Positions 35,211 to 47,276 are shown, counted from the first letter of the stretch. The stretch is DNA of 64,000 bases from Sorghum bicolor (GCF_000003195.3 NC_012870.2:6130501-6194500), one strand, 5' to 3'. Numbers and translations are program-made. The notes: generated from the sequence alone by a model not told the origin.

Positions 35211-36893
35211 TTAGCGACCACACGGGAGATGGGGAAATGGTACACCGCACACTTCAAATCGAACGGCGGGCGCAGGAGTTGGGAAGAATCGGATGGCCTC
35301 CAAATCAAGTGTTGGATTGCTCCAAAACACTCCGTTGTGGTGCAACAGTCACGCCCGAATCGGCCGGCCGGGACGCGCGCGTGGGGCCGCTACATGAGTT
35401 GCGCGCGATCCGTCCGTGATGTGTGGTAGACTGGTAGTACTGGGCTACACTACACGCTGTCACGATCCTGCTTTCCGTTAGCAACCACTCATGTCGTAGG
35501 TCCCGTCCGTCTCCGATACGGCCGGAATCTGCACTCGCGCGGCGTGGCTGGATCGGCCGCCCGGCCGTACGATATCGTTACGCCGGGCCCTGGCTGGCTG
35601 GATGCCGGCACGCGCAGCCGCTACGTACGGTTTGGTGCGCGCTGGCACGCGGGCGCGCGGCGGCTGGTTTATCCTCGTGCGTGCGGAGTGCGGACCTGCT
35701 AGTATTTCGGTGCCCGTCTCACGCACGCACCGGCGTCGGCTGGTCGGTTGGTCAGGGCGTCAGGCCCCCCACGGGCCATGGCGCGGCGGCCGCTATCGCG
35801 CTTCGATCTGCCGAGCTGCGCGACATGCATGGACAAGGTTGGAGTTGGACGGATCATTGGATGCTGCCGCTGCCGGCCCCGGCGTCATCTGTACAATTGC
35901 ATACTATTCTGTGTAGTAGTACAGTAGTAGCTCGATCTGCAGGGTGTGGTCGCTCTGCTGCTTGCAACATACAGAAACCTATACATACAGTACACATACG
36001 TGTGCACTCAGTAGGATTTCTTGGTGTCGGCACACGTACGTACTTGGCATTCACGTCACACGTCTTCCTAATAATAATTAACCTGCCTATCTAGGATATA
36101 TTCGTTTACCCTACAGAAAATGACACGGATCATTATTGGATCCAATTAGTGGTATGGTTGATCAATCGATAGCTGATCGATCTCCTAAAATGATAGCTAG
36201 CCTCCATCCAAGCTACCGATCGAATCGAAACCGAGCACTAAACATGCGTGCACCGTGAAGCTAGCTACCTCTAGCCACTACTACGAGCCGAGCGTGTCTT
36301 TCTTCGTTAGGCGTTGCTTGAGAAGGAAGCTCCGGTAGATCTGGGCGGTACGCGTCCACCTCCTTGCCCTGCTTTCCGAGACCACTATTGCAGTCTGCAT
36401 CACTGTTTTTGTGGCTGTCATCATTGACTAATCTGGCCTTTTGGGCGGCCCGTCCAGTGTGCAGCCGAAGGAATGCTGGCACCATCGAATGATACCGTGA
36501 TAGGCTGTAACGACAGGTTCCAAATGCCATTGCCATCGGGATTAAGCTGGCTGCCTCGCTTTCTTTGCGAAATAGCGCGAGTGCTTTCCCCAATCTCGCC
36601 TGCATCCCCTGCGGTCCCACCCGCCCACCACTGTGGAAAGAAAAAAAAAGCTGTACATACCCCATCGACAGAATGACATGGCTGACTCACTGTTGCGGCT
36701 CAAGATGAAGCCCATCCGCTTGACTTTATCTCCCAAATCTATTAGTCATTCAGTAATGTTTTTTTTCTCAGAATAAATCAGCGAATACTACTTTCAGCCA
36801 TGATTTTTCAGCAAAACAAACATATGACTTTTTAGCTAAACGAATAAGCTTGAAAATTGTTTAGAACTATCCAACACAGTGCACTGGTGTGTA
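35211..36893. other. GC-rich then mixed intergenic DNA
   Basis: 35220-36100 is GC-rich, with frames on several strands that I attribute to composition. On the minus strand 36261-36665 stays open for 134 codons, with a hydrophilic C-terminal half and no known motif; it could be a small gene, but evidence is weak. Near 36775-36850 there is a partial AT-rich MITE (TTTCAGCCATGATTTTTCAG, ACGAATAAGCTT). Confidence 0.3.
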
Positions 36894-37155
36894 CTCACTC
36901 CATCCCTAAAAAAAAGTTGTTTACAGGGATTATGCTAGGTAAACTTTCTCAACTTTAATTAGGTTTGTAAAAAAATACATGCAATATTTATATCTCCAGA
37001 TAAATTTATTATAAAAGTATATTCAACGATCTATCTAAAAAAATTAATTAACTATGTACCATAAATATTAATATTTTATTAAATATATTTGGTCAACGCT
37101 AAAAATTATTAATTTTTGGGAAGTGAGAAAAACTCGTTTTTAGGGATAGAGGGAG
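36894..37155. mobile_element. Stowaway MITE, TA duplication
   Basis: CTCACTCCATCCCTAAAAA at the left and TTTTTAGGGATAGAGGGAG at the right are inverted, flanked by TA. This is the common grass Tc1/mariner-derived non-autonomous element. Confidence 0.85.
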
Positions 37156-37580
37156 TATTTTGAGATGAGGTTGAAACTGACACTACTCTCACATCTCATA
37201 GCTGAGCTGGGTATATCTCGGCTTTCGGCCATGGGAACAACATTTTGGGCTCAATTGATTGATGGGTTTTGGGTGGATCCAATATCGAGAAAAATTCCTT
37301 TCTTTTTTTTTAACTGAGAGGAGGGGAGACCGGGTTAGATCAAAACTAGGGCCGTTTTCCAACTTGGGCTAGGCACAAACGGAGTCGGACAAATCAAATC
37401 ACAAGAAGTTGGGCCCATAAAGGTTTGCTTAGCTAGTTCTAATGCGGCCCAACTTATTCAATTCCAGGCCGAATCGATCATCGTGGGCTTTCCTTTCAAA
37501 AACTCGGCAGTTGGGCAATATCCATGCCATGCGCATTCGCTCTGTCTCAAAAAAAAAAAAAAAACAATCACACACTCTTC

Positions 37581-37812
37581 GGCCTTGTTTAGTTTCCAAA
37601 AATTTCCAAGATTCCCCGTCACAACGAATCTTTAAACGTATGCATGAAACATTAAATATAAATAAAAATAAAAACTAATTGTACAGTTTGCCTGTAATTT
37701 ATGAGAGGAATCTTTTGAGCCTAGTTAGTCCATGATTGAACAATATTTTTCAAATACAAACGAAAGTGCTACAGTAGCCAAAGGCAAAAATTTTCGCAAA
37801 CTAAACAAGGCC
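37581..37812. mobile_element. GGCCTTGTTTAGTT-family MITE, TTC duplication
   Basis: Both ends intact and TTC on each side (37578-37580, 37813-37815). Interior typical of the short (~230-bp) subfamily. Confidence 0.92.
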
Positions 37813-37815
37813 TTC

Positions 37816-38825
37816 GCTCCCCCCCCCACCCCCCACCCTTTCATCACACACTCTTCATTTTCAAAAGATAACTACGTCACCACTCTCGTAAATGTGAAAA
37901 ACTACTACAACGTCACATCTGGGGTCGGGCATATGTCTCCACATCACCAACAAGAAAACTTTCCAAGTTCGTTGGTTCTTTAAAAAAGTAGCTTTCACTC
38001 ATTTTGCAACTTCGCATAAAGCCGGACGCGACACATGCACTGCGACCCCACAGAGACATATGTAGGCTTGGATGTCATACGAAACAAAGAGGCAATGAGA
38101 TAGAGTCCAACGGGTGTAAGGACAGCTTCAATGATAATTTATGAGCTAACTTAAATATATCTGTCTCACATTTTAATAAAAATAGAAAAGAAAAGTTAGA
38201 CCTTGATAAGAGCTAGTCTCGTACATATATTTTAAGATTATACAAGAATACCAGAGAGTCTGTAGGGTGTCTATGGACTATTTTGAGATGTTATTACGTT
38301 TTTCCTCTACAGTGGATTTCAACGTAGATAGATTGATGAGGTGCTCACGAGTGGAGTCGTCGCTCCATGACCGTGAGGCAGCGACACTAAAACTAATGCT
38401 CATGCGATGTGCAGGAGCTAGGCGCTCGCTTTGAGCCTAACACAACGACCTCAACAGACAATTTAAGCACCCTTAAAATGATTTTTCCATTGTAGATTGA
38501 GCTCCAGTAGAGATGTTTGTTGACACATTTTTTCCCTCCCCTTCTAAACACCTCCATATTAGCCAGTCCACATGGCTTTATAAGCCATATACCAAAAACT
38601 ACTTCATCCATTATTTCGAGAAGTCAAATAATATAAATTTCAACTAAATTTATATTAACATTCATTATATATAAAAAATATCATTATATTATTTATTATA
38701 ATATTAGTTAAATTTAAGCTAGTTTGACTAGCGTGGACCTAATAATTATTTTTATTTGTAGAAAGTATTTTGTCAGTGAATTATAGTACGATTGGACATA
38801 ACACCTAGCTTAGGCCATCAGCCAA
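37816..38825. other. AT-rich intergenic DNA
   Basis: No gene recognised. A degenerate Stowaway-like stretch starts at ACTTCATCCATTATTTCGAG near 38606 and fades by 38770. Confidence 0.4.
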
Positions 38826-39046
38826 GGCCTTGCTTAGTTTATTATAAATTTTACAAAATTTTTCACATTCCTCGTCATATCAAATCTTGTGACATATACA
38901 TAGAACATTAAATATAGATTTAAAATCAATAACTATAACATTTTTTTAAAATCTAGTTAGTACATAATTAAATAATATGAAATATTTATCAAATACAAAT
39001 AAAAATACTATAATATCCATTTTTTAAAAAAAAGTTACAACTAAGA
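38826..39046. mobile_element. Degenerate GGCCTTGTTTAGTT-family MITE
   Basis: The left end is GGCCTTGCTTAGTTT; the interior retains TTAAATATAGATTTAAAAT and the usual AAATACAAATAAAAATACTA tail; the right end is eroded (CAACTAAGATC). Many substitutions make this an old copy. Confidence 0.6.
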
Positions 39047-39275
39047 TCTTGTTTAGATAAAAAAGATTTTGGATTTCGCTATTGTAGCACTTTCGTTTGT
39101 TTATTGTAAATATTGTCTAATCATGGACTAATTAGGATCAAAAGATTCGACAATTTACAAATAAATTGTGTAATTAGTTTTTATTTTTGTTTATATTTAA
39201 TACTTTGTGTATACGTTGAAAGATTCGATGTTACAAAGAATTTTGAAATTTTTTTAGTTTTTGGGTCAACGCATA
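39045..39275. mobile_element. Second degenerate MITE, opposite orientation, abutting the first
   Basis: It starts GATCTTGTTTAGAT and runs through CTATTGTAGCACTTTCGTTT and AAAGATTCGATG, the family interior read in the reverse direction. The right end is eroded. It lies head-to-head with the copy at 38826, ~550 bp before the ADA1-like start codon. Confidence 0.6.
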
Positions 39276-39685
39276 AACAATAACGACGCGTAACGTGAGT
39301 GCGTCGTGAAATCGTGATACCGTACATCCGCAGGTTGGCACCAATGTGACGAGACTCTGCACAGGAGGTTTCGCCGCAGACCGGCGTCAGCTGTCAGTTG
39401 TCACACTCATACACGAAAACCGCACGTGCCGTTGACCGTCGCCATTTCCCTCTTGGCCCAAACAGCCACCAACCACAACCAGGCTCCCCTCCCTGTACCG
39501 CGCCCCATACACCCGCGCCCGCTGACACTCCTCCCCGCCAACCACCCTTCGCGTCGCCCACGACTCGTCGTACACCCGGTCCTCCCTCCTTCGCTGAGCT
39601 CGTCGTTCCCCTCCCCCTCCCCCCCCGATCGCGCAGCTACTGCCAAACCCTAGCGTCGAATTCCCCGCCGAACCGACGATTCCAA

Positions 39686-39780
39686 GTAAGTTCTGCTCCC
39701 CCTTGCGCTCCATTCTGCCCCAATTTGTTCGGGACCGTGCTGGTTCGTTTAGATCTGAGCATCCGGGCTTGCATCGTTAG
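39686..39780 (+). other. Possible 5' UTR intron of the ADA1-like gene
   Basis: A strong donor (CCAA|GTAAGTTC) at 39686 is followed by a plausible acceptor (GCATCGTTAG|G) ending at 39780, 46 bases before the start codon. The 95-bp length is normal for a plant leader intron. It rests on splice signals only. Confidence 0.4.
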
Positions 39781-39826
39781 GGTTCCGACCGGGGCGAGCG
39801 CCGGGGCCGCATTCCGGGAGCGGGTG

Positions 39827-40747
39827 ATGGCGACCTGCCGCAAGATGGCGCGCGTCGACGTCGCCGAGCTGAAGCAGCGCCTGGTGAAGCGGCTGGGCCG
39901 GGAGCGGGCGGCCAAGTACTTCGCGCACCTCACCAGGCTGCTGAATCTGAAGCTCACCAAGGTGGAGTTCGACAGGCTCTGCGTCGCCACCATCGGCAAG
40001 GACAACATCGCGCTGCACAACGCGCTCATTAGGGGCATCATAGGCAATGCTCTGTCGGGGGTGCCTCCGCCCAGTCGGCAGGCGGTGACGGGGCAGTCAG
40101 GCACCACCACCGCCCCGAGCGGGCAGTGCGTGAGCGTCGTGCTGCCGGTGGTGGGGAATGTGGGGGCAGTGCTTGATTCAGGTGATGGTGAACTGGCGAG
40201 GGAGCGGGGGGCGCCAGTCGGGAAGGTGGTGTCTGTGGAAGATGGGGAGGAGGTGGAGCAGGTCAGGTCTGCTCCGTGCGTCCAGAGCCGGAGCCCGATA
40301 ACAACGCCATTGGGGATTTCAGTTGCTGGGGGCAGTGCTATGAGGGTAAGGAGGAGGTTGGATGATCCAGTGGCGTCATGCTATGATTCTGGACATTTGC
40401 TGGATACGAGTTCTCTGTGCGAGGGTTTGCAGCGGCGGCTGCACAGCAACGGCACTGGAGTGACGGTGCAAGCCATCGATGCTTTGAATCGTGGATTAGA
40501 TGAGTTTTTGCGACGGTTGATTAAACCGGGTGTGGATTTGTCGAGGGTAAGAGCCAGCAGTAGAAGAAATAGCAAAGCTAATGAAAGGTTTGCTGGTAGA
40601 ATGAATTCGTTGCAACAATCAAATCAGGGTCAGTGTACAACGTTGCAAGATTTTGCAGTTGCTGTGCAATCTGATCCACGTTTGCTTGGTCCAAATTGGC
40701 CCACACAAATCGAGAAGATACAGTCAATGTCCTTTGGAGGAGAATGA
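39827..40747 (+). CDS. SAGA complex subunit ADA1/HFI1/TADA1-like
   Basis: Single coding exon, 306 residues. The N-terminus MARVDVAELKQRLVKRLG, then KYFAHLTRLLNLKLTKVEFD and NIALHNALIRGIIGNAL (to ~76), is the SAGA-Tad1 domain. Ada1/Hfi1 is a histone-fold scaffold subunit of the SAGA histone acetyltransferase coactivator, acting in the nucleus. The middle is Gly/Val/Pro-rich and probably flexible. A second conserved part near 185-306 includes LCEGLQRRLHSNGTGVTVQA and ends DPRLLGPNWPTQIEKIQSM. The frame is open for 143 codons upstream without a convincing protein, so ATG 39827 (or 39845, MARVDV) is taken as the start. Downstream at 40748-41150 lies the probable 3' UTR. Confidence 0.88.
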   Translation: MATCRKMARVDVAELKQRLVKRLGRERAAKYFAHLTRLLNLKLTKVEFDRLCVATIGKDNIALHNALIRGIIGNALSGVPPPSRQAVTGQSGTTTAPSGQCVSVVLPVVGNVGAVLDSGDGELARERGAPVGKVVSVEDGEEVEQVRSAPCVQSRSPITTPLGISVAGGSAMRVRRRLDDPVASCYDSGHLLDTSSLCEGLQRRLHSNGTGVTVQAIDALNRGLDEFLRRLIKPGVDLSRVRASSRRNSKANERFAGRMNSLQQSNQGQCTTLQDFAVAVQSDPRLLGPNWPTQIEKIQSMSFGGE

Positions 40748-41894
40748 TACACAGTAGCCTGTTATAGCTGATGAACTTCTCTAAAGGGGATGTTGTTTGC
40801 TGGCATTGAAGTAAATGAAGCAGCAGACCAACAACAGGGCTACAAAATCTGAGTATTGCAGTACTCACAAGCAAGAAATACCAAGGCCCAACAAGTGAAC
40901 AAAGGGAGGTGCAATGGACAGTGCAGCATAAATTCTTTTGGAATATATAGCCTGTTGATAATAAATCGAAGAATCAACAAGGTTGGCTGAGGTCCAGGTC
41001 AAGCTGAGTAACTCATTGGCAAACATACCCTCAGCTCTTGACACGAAAAGCATGTTCTGATATTACTTTTAGAGATTTGTTGTGATGTTGTAATAGAGAA
41101 TTTCCCCCTTATTACAGACTTAAATGGAATCATTTTTCGCAGTGCTCATAAATGATGCCTTCAATGGGTCATTGCTCCTGTACATTGTATTCAGATTGTG
41201 GCAACTACTGCTCGCAATTAAGAAAAAAAATTTAACCCTGTTGAATAAATATATAAGCTTTTTTTGCTCAAGGACTTCAAATTCTCTCCTATGACTGGAA
41301 TGTAAATGCTTTTGTTGTGCTTGTTTTCTTCTACAGTTCTTATCCTTTTTTCCTTTTATAAAATCTCACAGTGGGGGTTCCCCTGCTGTATTTTATGCTA
41401 AAAAAAATGTAAATGTTCTAAACATGCACTCATCCAACTGAGTTACAGTTGCCAGGATTATGATATGTAATTTTCTAACCGAATCAATTCTGTGGTCCTC
41501 TGGACTGTTGATTACTTGATTTCACTCTCCTATTACTGTAGTTTCTTTTATTCTAGCATAGAAGAATTTCATATTCTGTTTTGGAATTTGTTTGCTTGAA
41601 TACACTATGCACCTTGTTCTAGCATCCATGAACTGCACAACAGTTATTCAAATGTTTATTTGGTAACATTTTTTTAATGTTTCCTTGGAGTAGGTATTCT
41701 TCGTTGTGAATTTTTCAGCACCTGGTACCATAAAAAGATTGCATCAGTTGTTTCAGGAACAAATGTCTCAGTTGAGTAATTTGGGTTTATCCTTATAAAA
41801 CTTTGCTTGTTTCTTTTTATTATCTTACTGGGACTCTGGGAGTGGTATAGACATATAGTGGCTGTAGAAAAATGATTTACCCTCTTAGAATGGT
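40748..41894. other. 3' flank of the ADA1-like gene
   Basis: AT-rich, non-coding. A 3' UTR is expected in the first few hundred bases; poly(A)-type AATAAATATATAAG occurs near 41243. No other feature seen. Confidence 0.45.
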
Positions 41895-43025
41895 AAGCTC
41901 GAGTTCTGGCTATCCTCTTTTGTTGAGAAGCATGGTGTCTTTGTTGAACTTTTTGCTATGATCTTAGTATGTCAAATGCGATTTTATACTCAAATTTGAC
42001 GATATAATTTTCTTGCAAATGGTGTTTATATCAGTTGCCTTCTTATTCTTTGATGTTTTCATATATCTATGCTGCCCACTAGGAACCTTGATAACCAGGA
42101 TGACCGGGCTGAATGCAACCAGGTGCATAAATATCCTTATTGAAGCTAGCTGGAATCACTAGCTCAAATTAGGTTTGGTTCACAAGCAGTACACAGTTAC
42201 ACTGCATGTGAAATCCCAAGTTCCTGCTGTCTCAGATCTAAGAACCCATATGTGGTTGAGATTGAGAAATACTGTCCGTTTTTCCCTTTTCTTTGAGAGG
42301 AAATGACCTCAATTCTGATGTTTAGTATACTGACCATTATCTCGAGATCTTGTACTTTTGCAGTTGTCTTGCAGGTTAGTGGTTCGTGGTTTGCACCTCA
42401 TGCCCATGGACACCGATGGAGATTCAGCAAGGTGCAATCAAACTTATTCACCTGCTGCTGAATTTGTGAATGCCATCTGCTGATTCATGTTGATCAAATC
42501 TACGATGTCAAACAAGCACTCCTTTTTCTGGAATGGATTCTCATCAAAATAATATTTCCATTTCTGCTGTTCTGCCAATTTACAGGGCTCTGGAGTCACA
42601 AACTCACTGTCATGAAGCGCAGGATTTCTGGTTAGTGCTGCTTAAGCGTAGCTTATGATATTTCACTGTTTCCAAGTGAGTAAACTAAGAAAGTTATGAA
42701 ATAGCTAGATTACTATGTACCTGGAAAGTTTTAAAATTATGAGTGAATATTGTTCATGCCATTTATGGGCATTGGCTTGGGTTGATTCTGTTATCTGATA
42801 GGAGCAGAATTAGAACAGGATATAATATTAGAGATTAACAATGGATTGTGCTGCAAAAGGTGCCCCCTCAATATCACAAAGGGATATGGTGGTCTCAGTT
42901 CTGTCGAACTGTGTGAGCTTGCTCAGGTTTAAGAAAACACTGAAACTTATTTCTACGAAGCCAATATCAGACATATCTTCATTATTGTCTCGCACATATG
43001 AAGTACAAAAGACGATTCCAGACCT
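41895..43025. repeat. Diverged tandem duplication, copy A
   Basis: Non-coding segment whose landmarks recur in the same order in copy B. Examples are TATCCTCTT.TGTTGA near 41911 and 43102, GATGAC.GG...TG.ATGCAACCAGGTGCA near 42100 and 43248, CTTTGAGAGGA near 42291 and 43437, GGAATGGATT near 42530 and 43616, and TTTCTACGAAGCC near 42951 and 44332. Identity looks moderate, with indels. It holds no MITE where copy B does. Function unknown; possibly an old untranslated or intronic region. Confidence 0.75.
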
Positions 43026-43084
43026 TATTATTTGGGATAAAAGGTGCGCCATCAGTATCGCACGAGGGAGAAAAATAGAATAGT

Positions 43085-44405
43085 AATGTCTTAAGTTCTT
43101 GATATCCTCTTCTGTTGAAGTATAGGACCTTTGTTGAACTCCCCCTGTATTTCTCTAAATCGACGATTTAATATTTCCTGCAAATATTTTATTACCAGCT
43201 CTTTGATGAAGTTTCTATATGCTGCACCGGGGATGGCCAGGAAGAGGATGACAGGTTTGGATGCAACCAGGTGCAGAACATCCTTAATTCCTTATTGGAA
43301 GCTGGTTGGGTTTTGTTACTTCAGACTTGGTTTGGTTGACATGCAGCTCGCACTGTCTGTGAAATGTTGACTGGGCCTCCAAGTTTCTGCTGCCCCAGAA
43401 TTTGAGAATTTGAGAAATGTTGCCTTTTCCCCCTTCCTTTGAGAGGATATTACCTGCATTATGATTTGCTAGTATTACCAGTCATTTTCTCCAGATCTAG
43501 TGCAAGGTGCAATAAAAATTCTTCACCTGTTGCTTACCACAAGTGGATGTCATCACTCATCAACCTATCCATAGCGATAAAATCTTTTGTCAAACAGTGA
43601 AAAGGTGAAGTTTCTGGAATGGATTGTCAAACAAAAACATCTCCGGTTGAGTCTTTGCCTGCCAGTTTGGAGGGCTTTGGGCCTTGTTTAGTTCACCCTG
43701 AAAACCAAAAAGTTTTCAAGATTCCCCGTCATATCGAATCTTGTGGTACATGCATGAAACATTAAATATAGATGAAAATAAAAACTAATTACATAGTTTA
43801 GCTGTAAATCACGAGATAAATATTTTAATCCTAGTTAGTCCACGATTGGATAATATTTGTCACAAACAAATGAAAATGCTACAGTACCGAAAACTTTTCA
43901 CTTTTCAGAACTAAACAAGGCCTTGGAGTCAAAAGCTCACAACCATGAATCACAAAATTTCTGCTCACCGTTGATGAAGATATATTCGCCTGTTCCCAAT
44001 TGAGTAAACTAAAAAAAGGTAATTATGAAATAACAAAATATAACAAGCTTTCTGTGTACCAGGTAACATTTTCGAGTTATCCAGTGAAAATTACTCGTGC
44101 CATTTCTGGGCATTGGTTCAGTTTCCTTCTGTTTTCTCATGTACCCCACATCTCGAGTTATATAGATTCCGATCCGTTAGGTGGTCAGAATTGGAATAGA
44201 ATATAGTTGCATGGCTCTGATTAGCACTGAATTGATCTGCAAAAGGTGCCGCCCAAAATTTAAAAGGCTTAAAAAATACGGTGGTTTCAGACTTTCAGTT
44301 GTTCTTAAAGAAAATACTACTGATATTCTGGGTTTCTACGAAGCCGGAATCAGACACATAGATCTTCATGATCTGATGCATATATGTAGACAAATGATTC
44401 GAACA
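43085..44405. repeat. Diverged tandem duplication, copy B
   Basis: The same ordered landmarks as copy A, about 1.1-1.4 kb downstream, interrupted by a MITE at 43680-43922. Short open frames on both strands do not correspond between the two copies, which argues that neither is coding. Confidence 0.75.
43680..43922. mobile_element. GGCCTTGTTTAGTT-family MITE with empty-site control in copy A
   Basis: Perfect ends and TTG on both sides (43677-43679, 43923-43925). Copy A of the surrounding duplication reads GGGCTCTGGAGTCAC at the matching place, the uninterrupted site, while copy B reads GGGCTTTG[element]TTGGAGTC. This shows directly that the insertion came after the duplication. Confidence 0.95.
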
Positions 44406-45931
44406 GGGTGGGGGCCAGGCAACCAAATAACTTGTCGTTTATATTAATTTTCACACTTTATATGATTATTACTAACTTCGCAGCAACCAGCAACTCTACT
44501 AAATTGCAAGTTTTGAATGTGCAGAATGAGATATATTTAATTTACTTCGAAAAAAAATATCAACGAATAGCACGAGGTTCTTTGTTGCTCCCCCATCTTT
44601 CGTTTTCTAGTGAATGTGGTATGAGCACAGGATTATTACTTATTAGGCTATTAATTAATATATTAATATATTATGTAAAATGTTGGTACTTTTGACCATT
44701 TTATGTTTTCTATATTCATGGAAAACAACATTTTCACTTCAAAACATTCTCCATATTATCAGTGAAATGATGCTTTAAGAATTTTGTATCTCATTTTTTT
44801 TCTCCTGACTAAATTGAGACTTAGTTATCCAGGGAAAAAGTACTACATAGAGTAGAGTTCAGACGTACTTTACATCACTACAAATATTATTCCCATTAAA
44901 TTTGTTCTGAATTTAGAAGAAACTTTTCAGTCAGTCTTGTGTGTGTGGAAAGTAGTAGTAGTAGTTATCTGGGTCCAGTCCAAATACTTATGACAGTTCA
45001 CATTAAAAACACCGTGTTTGTAAAATGTTGACACAAATCTTCCTTTCACATTTAATGTGCGTGCTGTGCACAACACCTCGCCTATTCACTTCCCGTTGGG
45101 TCCAGCCAGACAGTATTGAGCTACACGGATTTGCCGCAAAACAGCGTACGTCAAGCTCAACTTGAGCTAGCCATCGCGTGGAAGTAAGAAACACCAGGAT
45201 GTTATGCGCTGGTTGAGCCTGAATCTGCTTGACCGCTTCAGTACGTCAGCTGTAGAGAACAGAAGGGTGGTATATGGTAGTAGTGATCACCAACACCAGC
45301 TCCACTACTCCACACATATCTTTTGTTTTCTTGCAGAAAGACAAGGGTATGACTACGTGCTTTCCTCGTCTTCATTCACACGGTCACTCCAATGGTTCCA
45401 GTTGTACTCTAGCTCATACACCTGTACCTCCTCTCGTCAACGATCTACTGTCTAATTCCAAAAAAAAAGGCAACGAACTAATCAAGTACGTAGAACTACG
45501 AAGAAGATGGAGGGGAAAAAATCACTTGCCACTTGCTAGGGTGAGTGGTATCTTTTTTTTTTTGAAGAGGATTTCATTTGCACTGACACAAATCAAAACA
45601 AAAGCCTTCTTTGATTTGAAGTTATTTTTGTACATCTCGATCATCTCTCTCTCTCTCTCTCTCTCTCCACTTACTCCAAACTCTTCCTATGTACTCTCTC
45701 GCCGGGACGATCGGTCTCTCGCCGAGGGACGACAGTCTCGTGTCTCGAACTCTCGAACGACCTCCTCCTTAGAAGCTCGATCGCTGTCTCCTGATGACGA
45801 CCCTGATCACGTTCGAGATTTTGGTCACGAGTTCATAAATCTCGCGACCTTCCATCTTTCAGGAGCTAGGATCATCAGCAGAAAGTTAGGACGCCGTAAT
45901 TCGTTCGACAGGCTGATCGATGCGTCGTCGC
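44406..45931. other. Intergenic and 3' UTR side of the small basic-protein gene
   Basis: No separate gene recognised. 45640-45931 probably contains the 3' UTR of the minus-strand gene ending at 45932. A (TC)n run lies at 45644-45667. Confidence 0.4.
45644..45667. repeat. (TC)n microsatellite
   Basis: About twelve TC dinucleotide units next to the 3' side of the small basic-protein gene. Confidence 0.9.
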
Positions 45932-46378
45932 TCAGAACGCGCAGCAGTAGTAGATGAACCGCCGCCACGCGTTCTTCCTCTTCCTGGCGCCGGCGGCGGC
46001 CGCGACGGCCGCGGTCGCTGCGGCCTCCTTCTCCGCCAGCGGGACCGGCCCGTCCGTCGCCCTCAGCATCTGCCACATGACGTGCACGTCGTGGTACTCG
46101 CACGTCCGCACCTCCTTCCTCAGCTTCCTCAGGCCTGCATTCATCAAACCCATCCGTAAGTCGATGAGAAACGATCTAAGGGTCGATCGAAGTAGAATAG
46201 AACGACCGACGATCCAGAAGACCAGCGACGCCGCCGCCACTTGGCGACGACGGTCGATCGACGACTGAGAGGGAGGGAGCTAGCAAATTAACGTACCGGC
46301 CTTTCGCCGGAGGCCGAGGCGCGCAGCGATGCCGAGCCAGACCCTCTTCACCGGCACGGCAGCTCGGTCCATGCACAT
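45932..46378 (-). CDS. Small basic plant-specific protein of unknown function (94 aa)
   Basis: Two exons, 46378-46297 and 46134-45932, joined by a GTACGT donor and a TGCAG acceptor inside a Gly codon. The protein starts MCMDRAAVPVKRVWLGIAAR, continues GLRKLRKEVRTCEYHDVHVM and WQMLRATDG, has an Ala-rich middle and ends with a basic-aromatic tail, RKRKNAWRRFIYYCCAF. The KRVWxGIAARL and EVRTCEYxDVHVMWxML blocks look like a conserved small plant family I have seen only as uncharacterised proteins. No signal peptide or membrane helix is obvious. A clear TATA box lies about 270 bases upstream. The start could equally be the second Met (46372). Splice phase, the family-like core and the promoter together make this a real gene; no function is claimed. 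Confidence 0.75.
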
Positions 46379-46648
46379 CTTCGATTCCTCGATCGATCTC
46401 CCTGCTGCTTAATCTCTTGCCGGCGGCTGGATGATGATCTCCTCTCGTCGATCCTTGGCTTCTCCTCTCCGAGTGTCCCCCTTTGCACAGCTCTCGCTCT
46501 CTCCCCGGCCAAGTCACTCGCCGCCGCCGCGCACCAGATCGAGAAGCAAGCAAGCCCTGAAGCGGATGGAAGAGAACGAAACCACTACTCCTGGCAGGCA
46601 GCTGCTTCCTGCTGTTGGATGAGAGAGCCGGCTGGTCAGGGCCGAGAC

Positions 46649-46656
46649 CTTTTATA
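46649..46656 (-). promoter_or_regulatory. TATA box of the small basic-protein gene
   Basis: The minus strand reads CGCCTATAAAAGGTC, a consensus plant TATA box, in GC-rich surroundings. Transcription would be expected to start near 46620, giving a ~240-base leader before the first ATG. Confidence 0.65.
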
Positions 46657-46659
46657 GGC

Positions 46660-47276
46660 GAGGCGGTAGCGGCGCGGGGAGGGGAGTGGGGGACAAGGGA
46701 GATGCGCGTGCGATCCGGGGCTTTTCGATCGGGAGGAGTCGGCGCGGCGCACGGTGCTGTCGTCCGATTTGGACGCGCGAGCAGCACGGGTTGGTCGCTG
46801 TCCGCGGCGGCCGCGCCCCAGGTGTCGCTGTCCCCGGCTCGCGCGGGCTTCCGCGCGGGTTCCCTCGGGATCCTGGCGCCTAGCGAGTAGCGGGCTGCCG
46901 CGTCACCGCGTGAGCGATCCCACGGCCGGGGCGCGCGTGAGCTGGTACCTGTCTGCTCCGCGGAAAATCGGAAAATGAGAGCCGAGGCCTTGGTTTTGGT
47001 TCCCAATTTTGCTTTTCTTTCGTCCGCACGGCGGCCGGGCGCCGGAGGTGGAGTGAGGCCGTGGAACGGGCGGCGTGAGAGGTGTGATACGATCACGTTC
47101 TGATGTTTACAGCGCAGCCTTTTTTTTTTTCTTTTTTCCGGTGGTGGAGTGACGAGATTGTGTGAATCAGAGTCAACGATCTGGCGAGCGAACCGGTGTC
47201 ATACACGACAACAAGTAGTTAAGAGCAAGCGTAGATATTTGATCTCGACCGGAACGAGGCAGGGGAAGTGAAATGA
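46660..47276. other. Upstream region of the small basic-protein gene
   Basis: GC-rich promoter-side DNA up to about 47080, then AT-rich. Long open frames here reflect composition. No gene recognised. Confidence 0.4.

Noticed and set aside
39398..39826. N-terminal extension of the ADA1-like frame
   Set aside because: Pro/Thr-rich reading of 5' UTR; contains good intron signals; family members start near MARVDV.
42828..43083. Short frames on both strands in duplication copy A as a coding exon
   Set aside because: The corresponding part of copy B has a different open frame, so neither reading is conserved.
45274..45957. 227-codon plus-strand frame
   Set aside because: Runs antisense over the 3' end and probable 3' UTR of the small basic-protein gene; no conserved motif.
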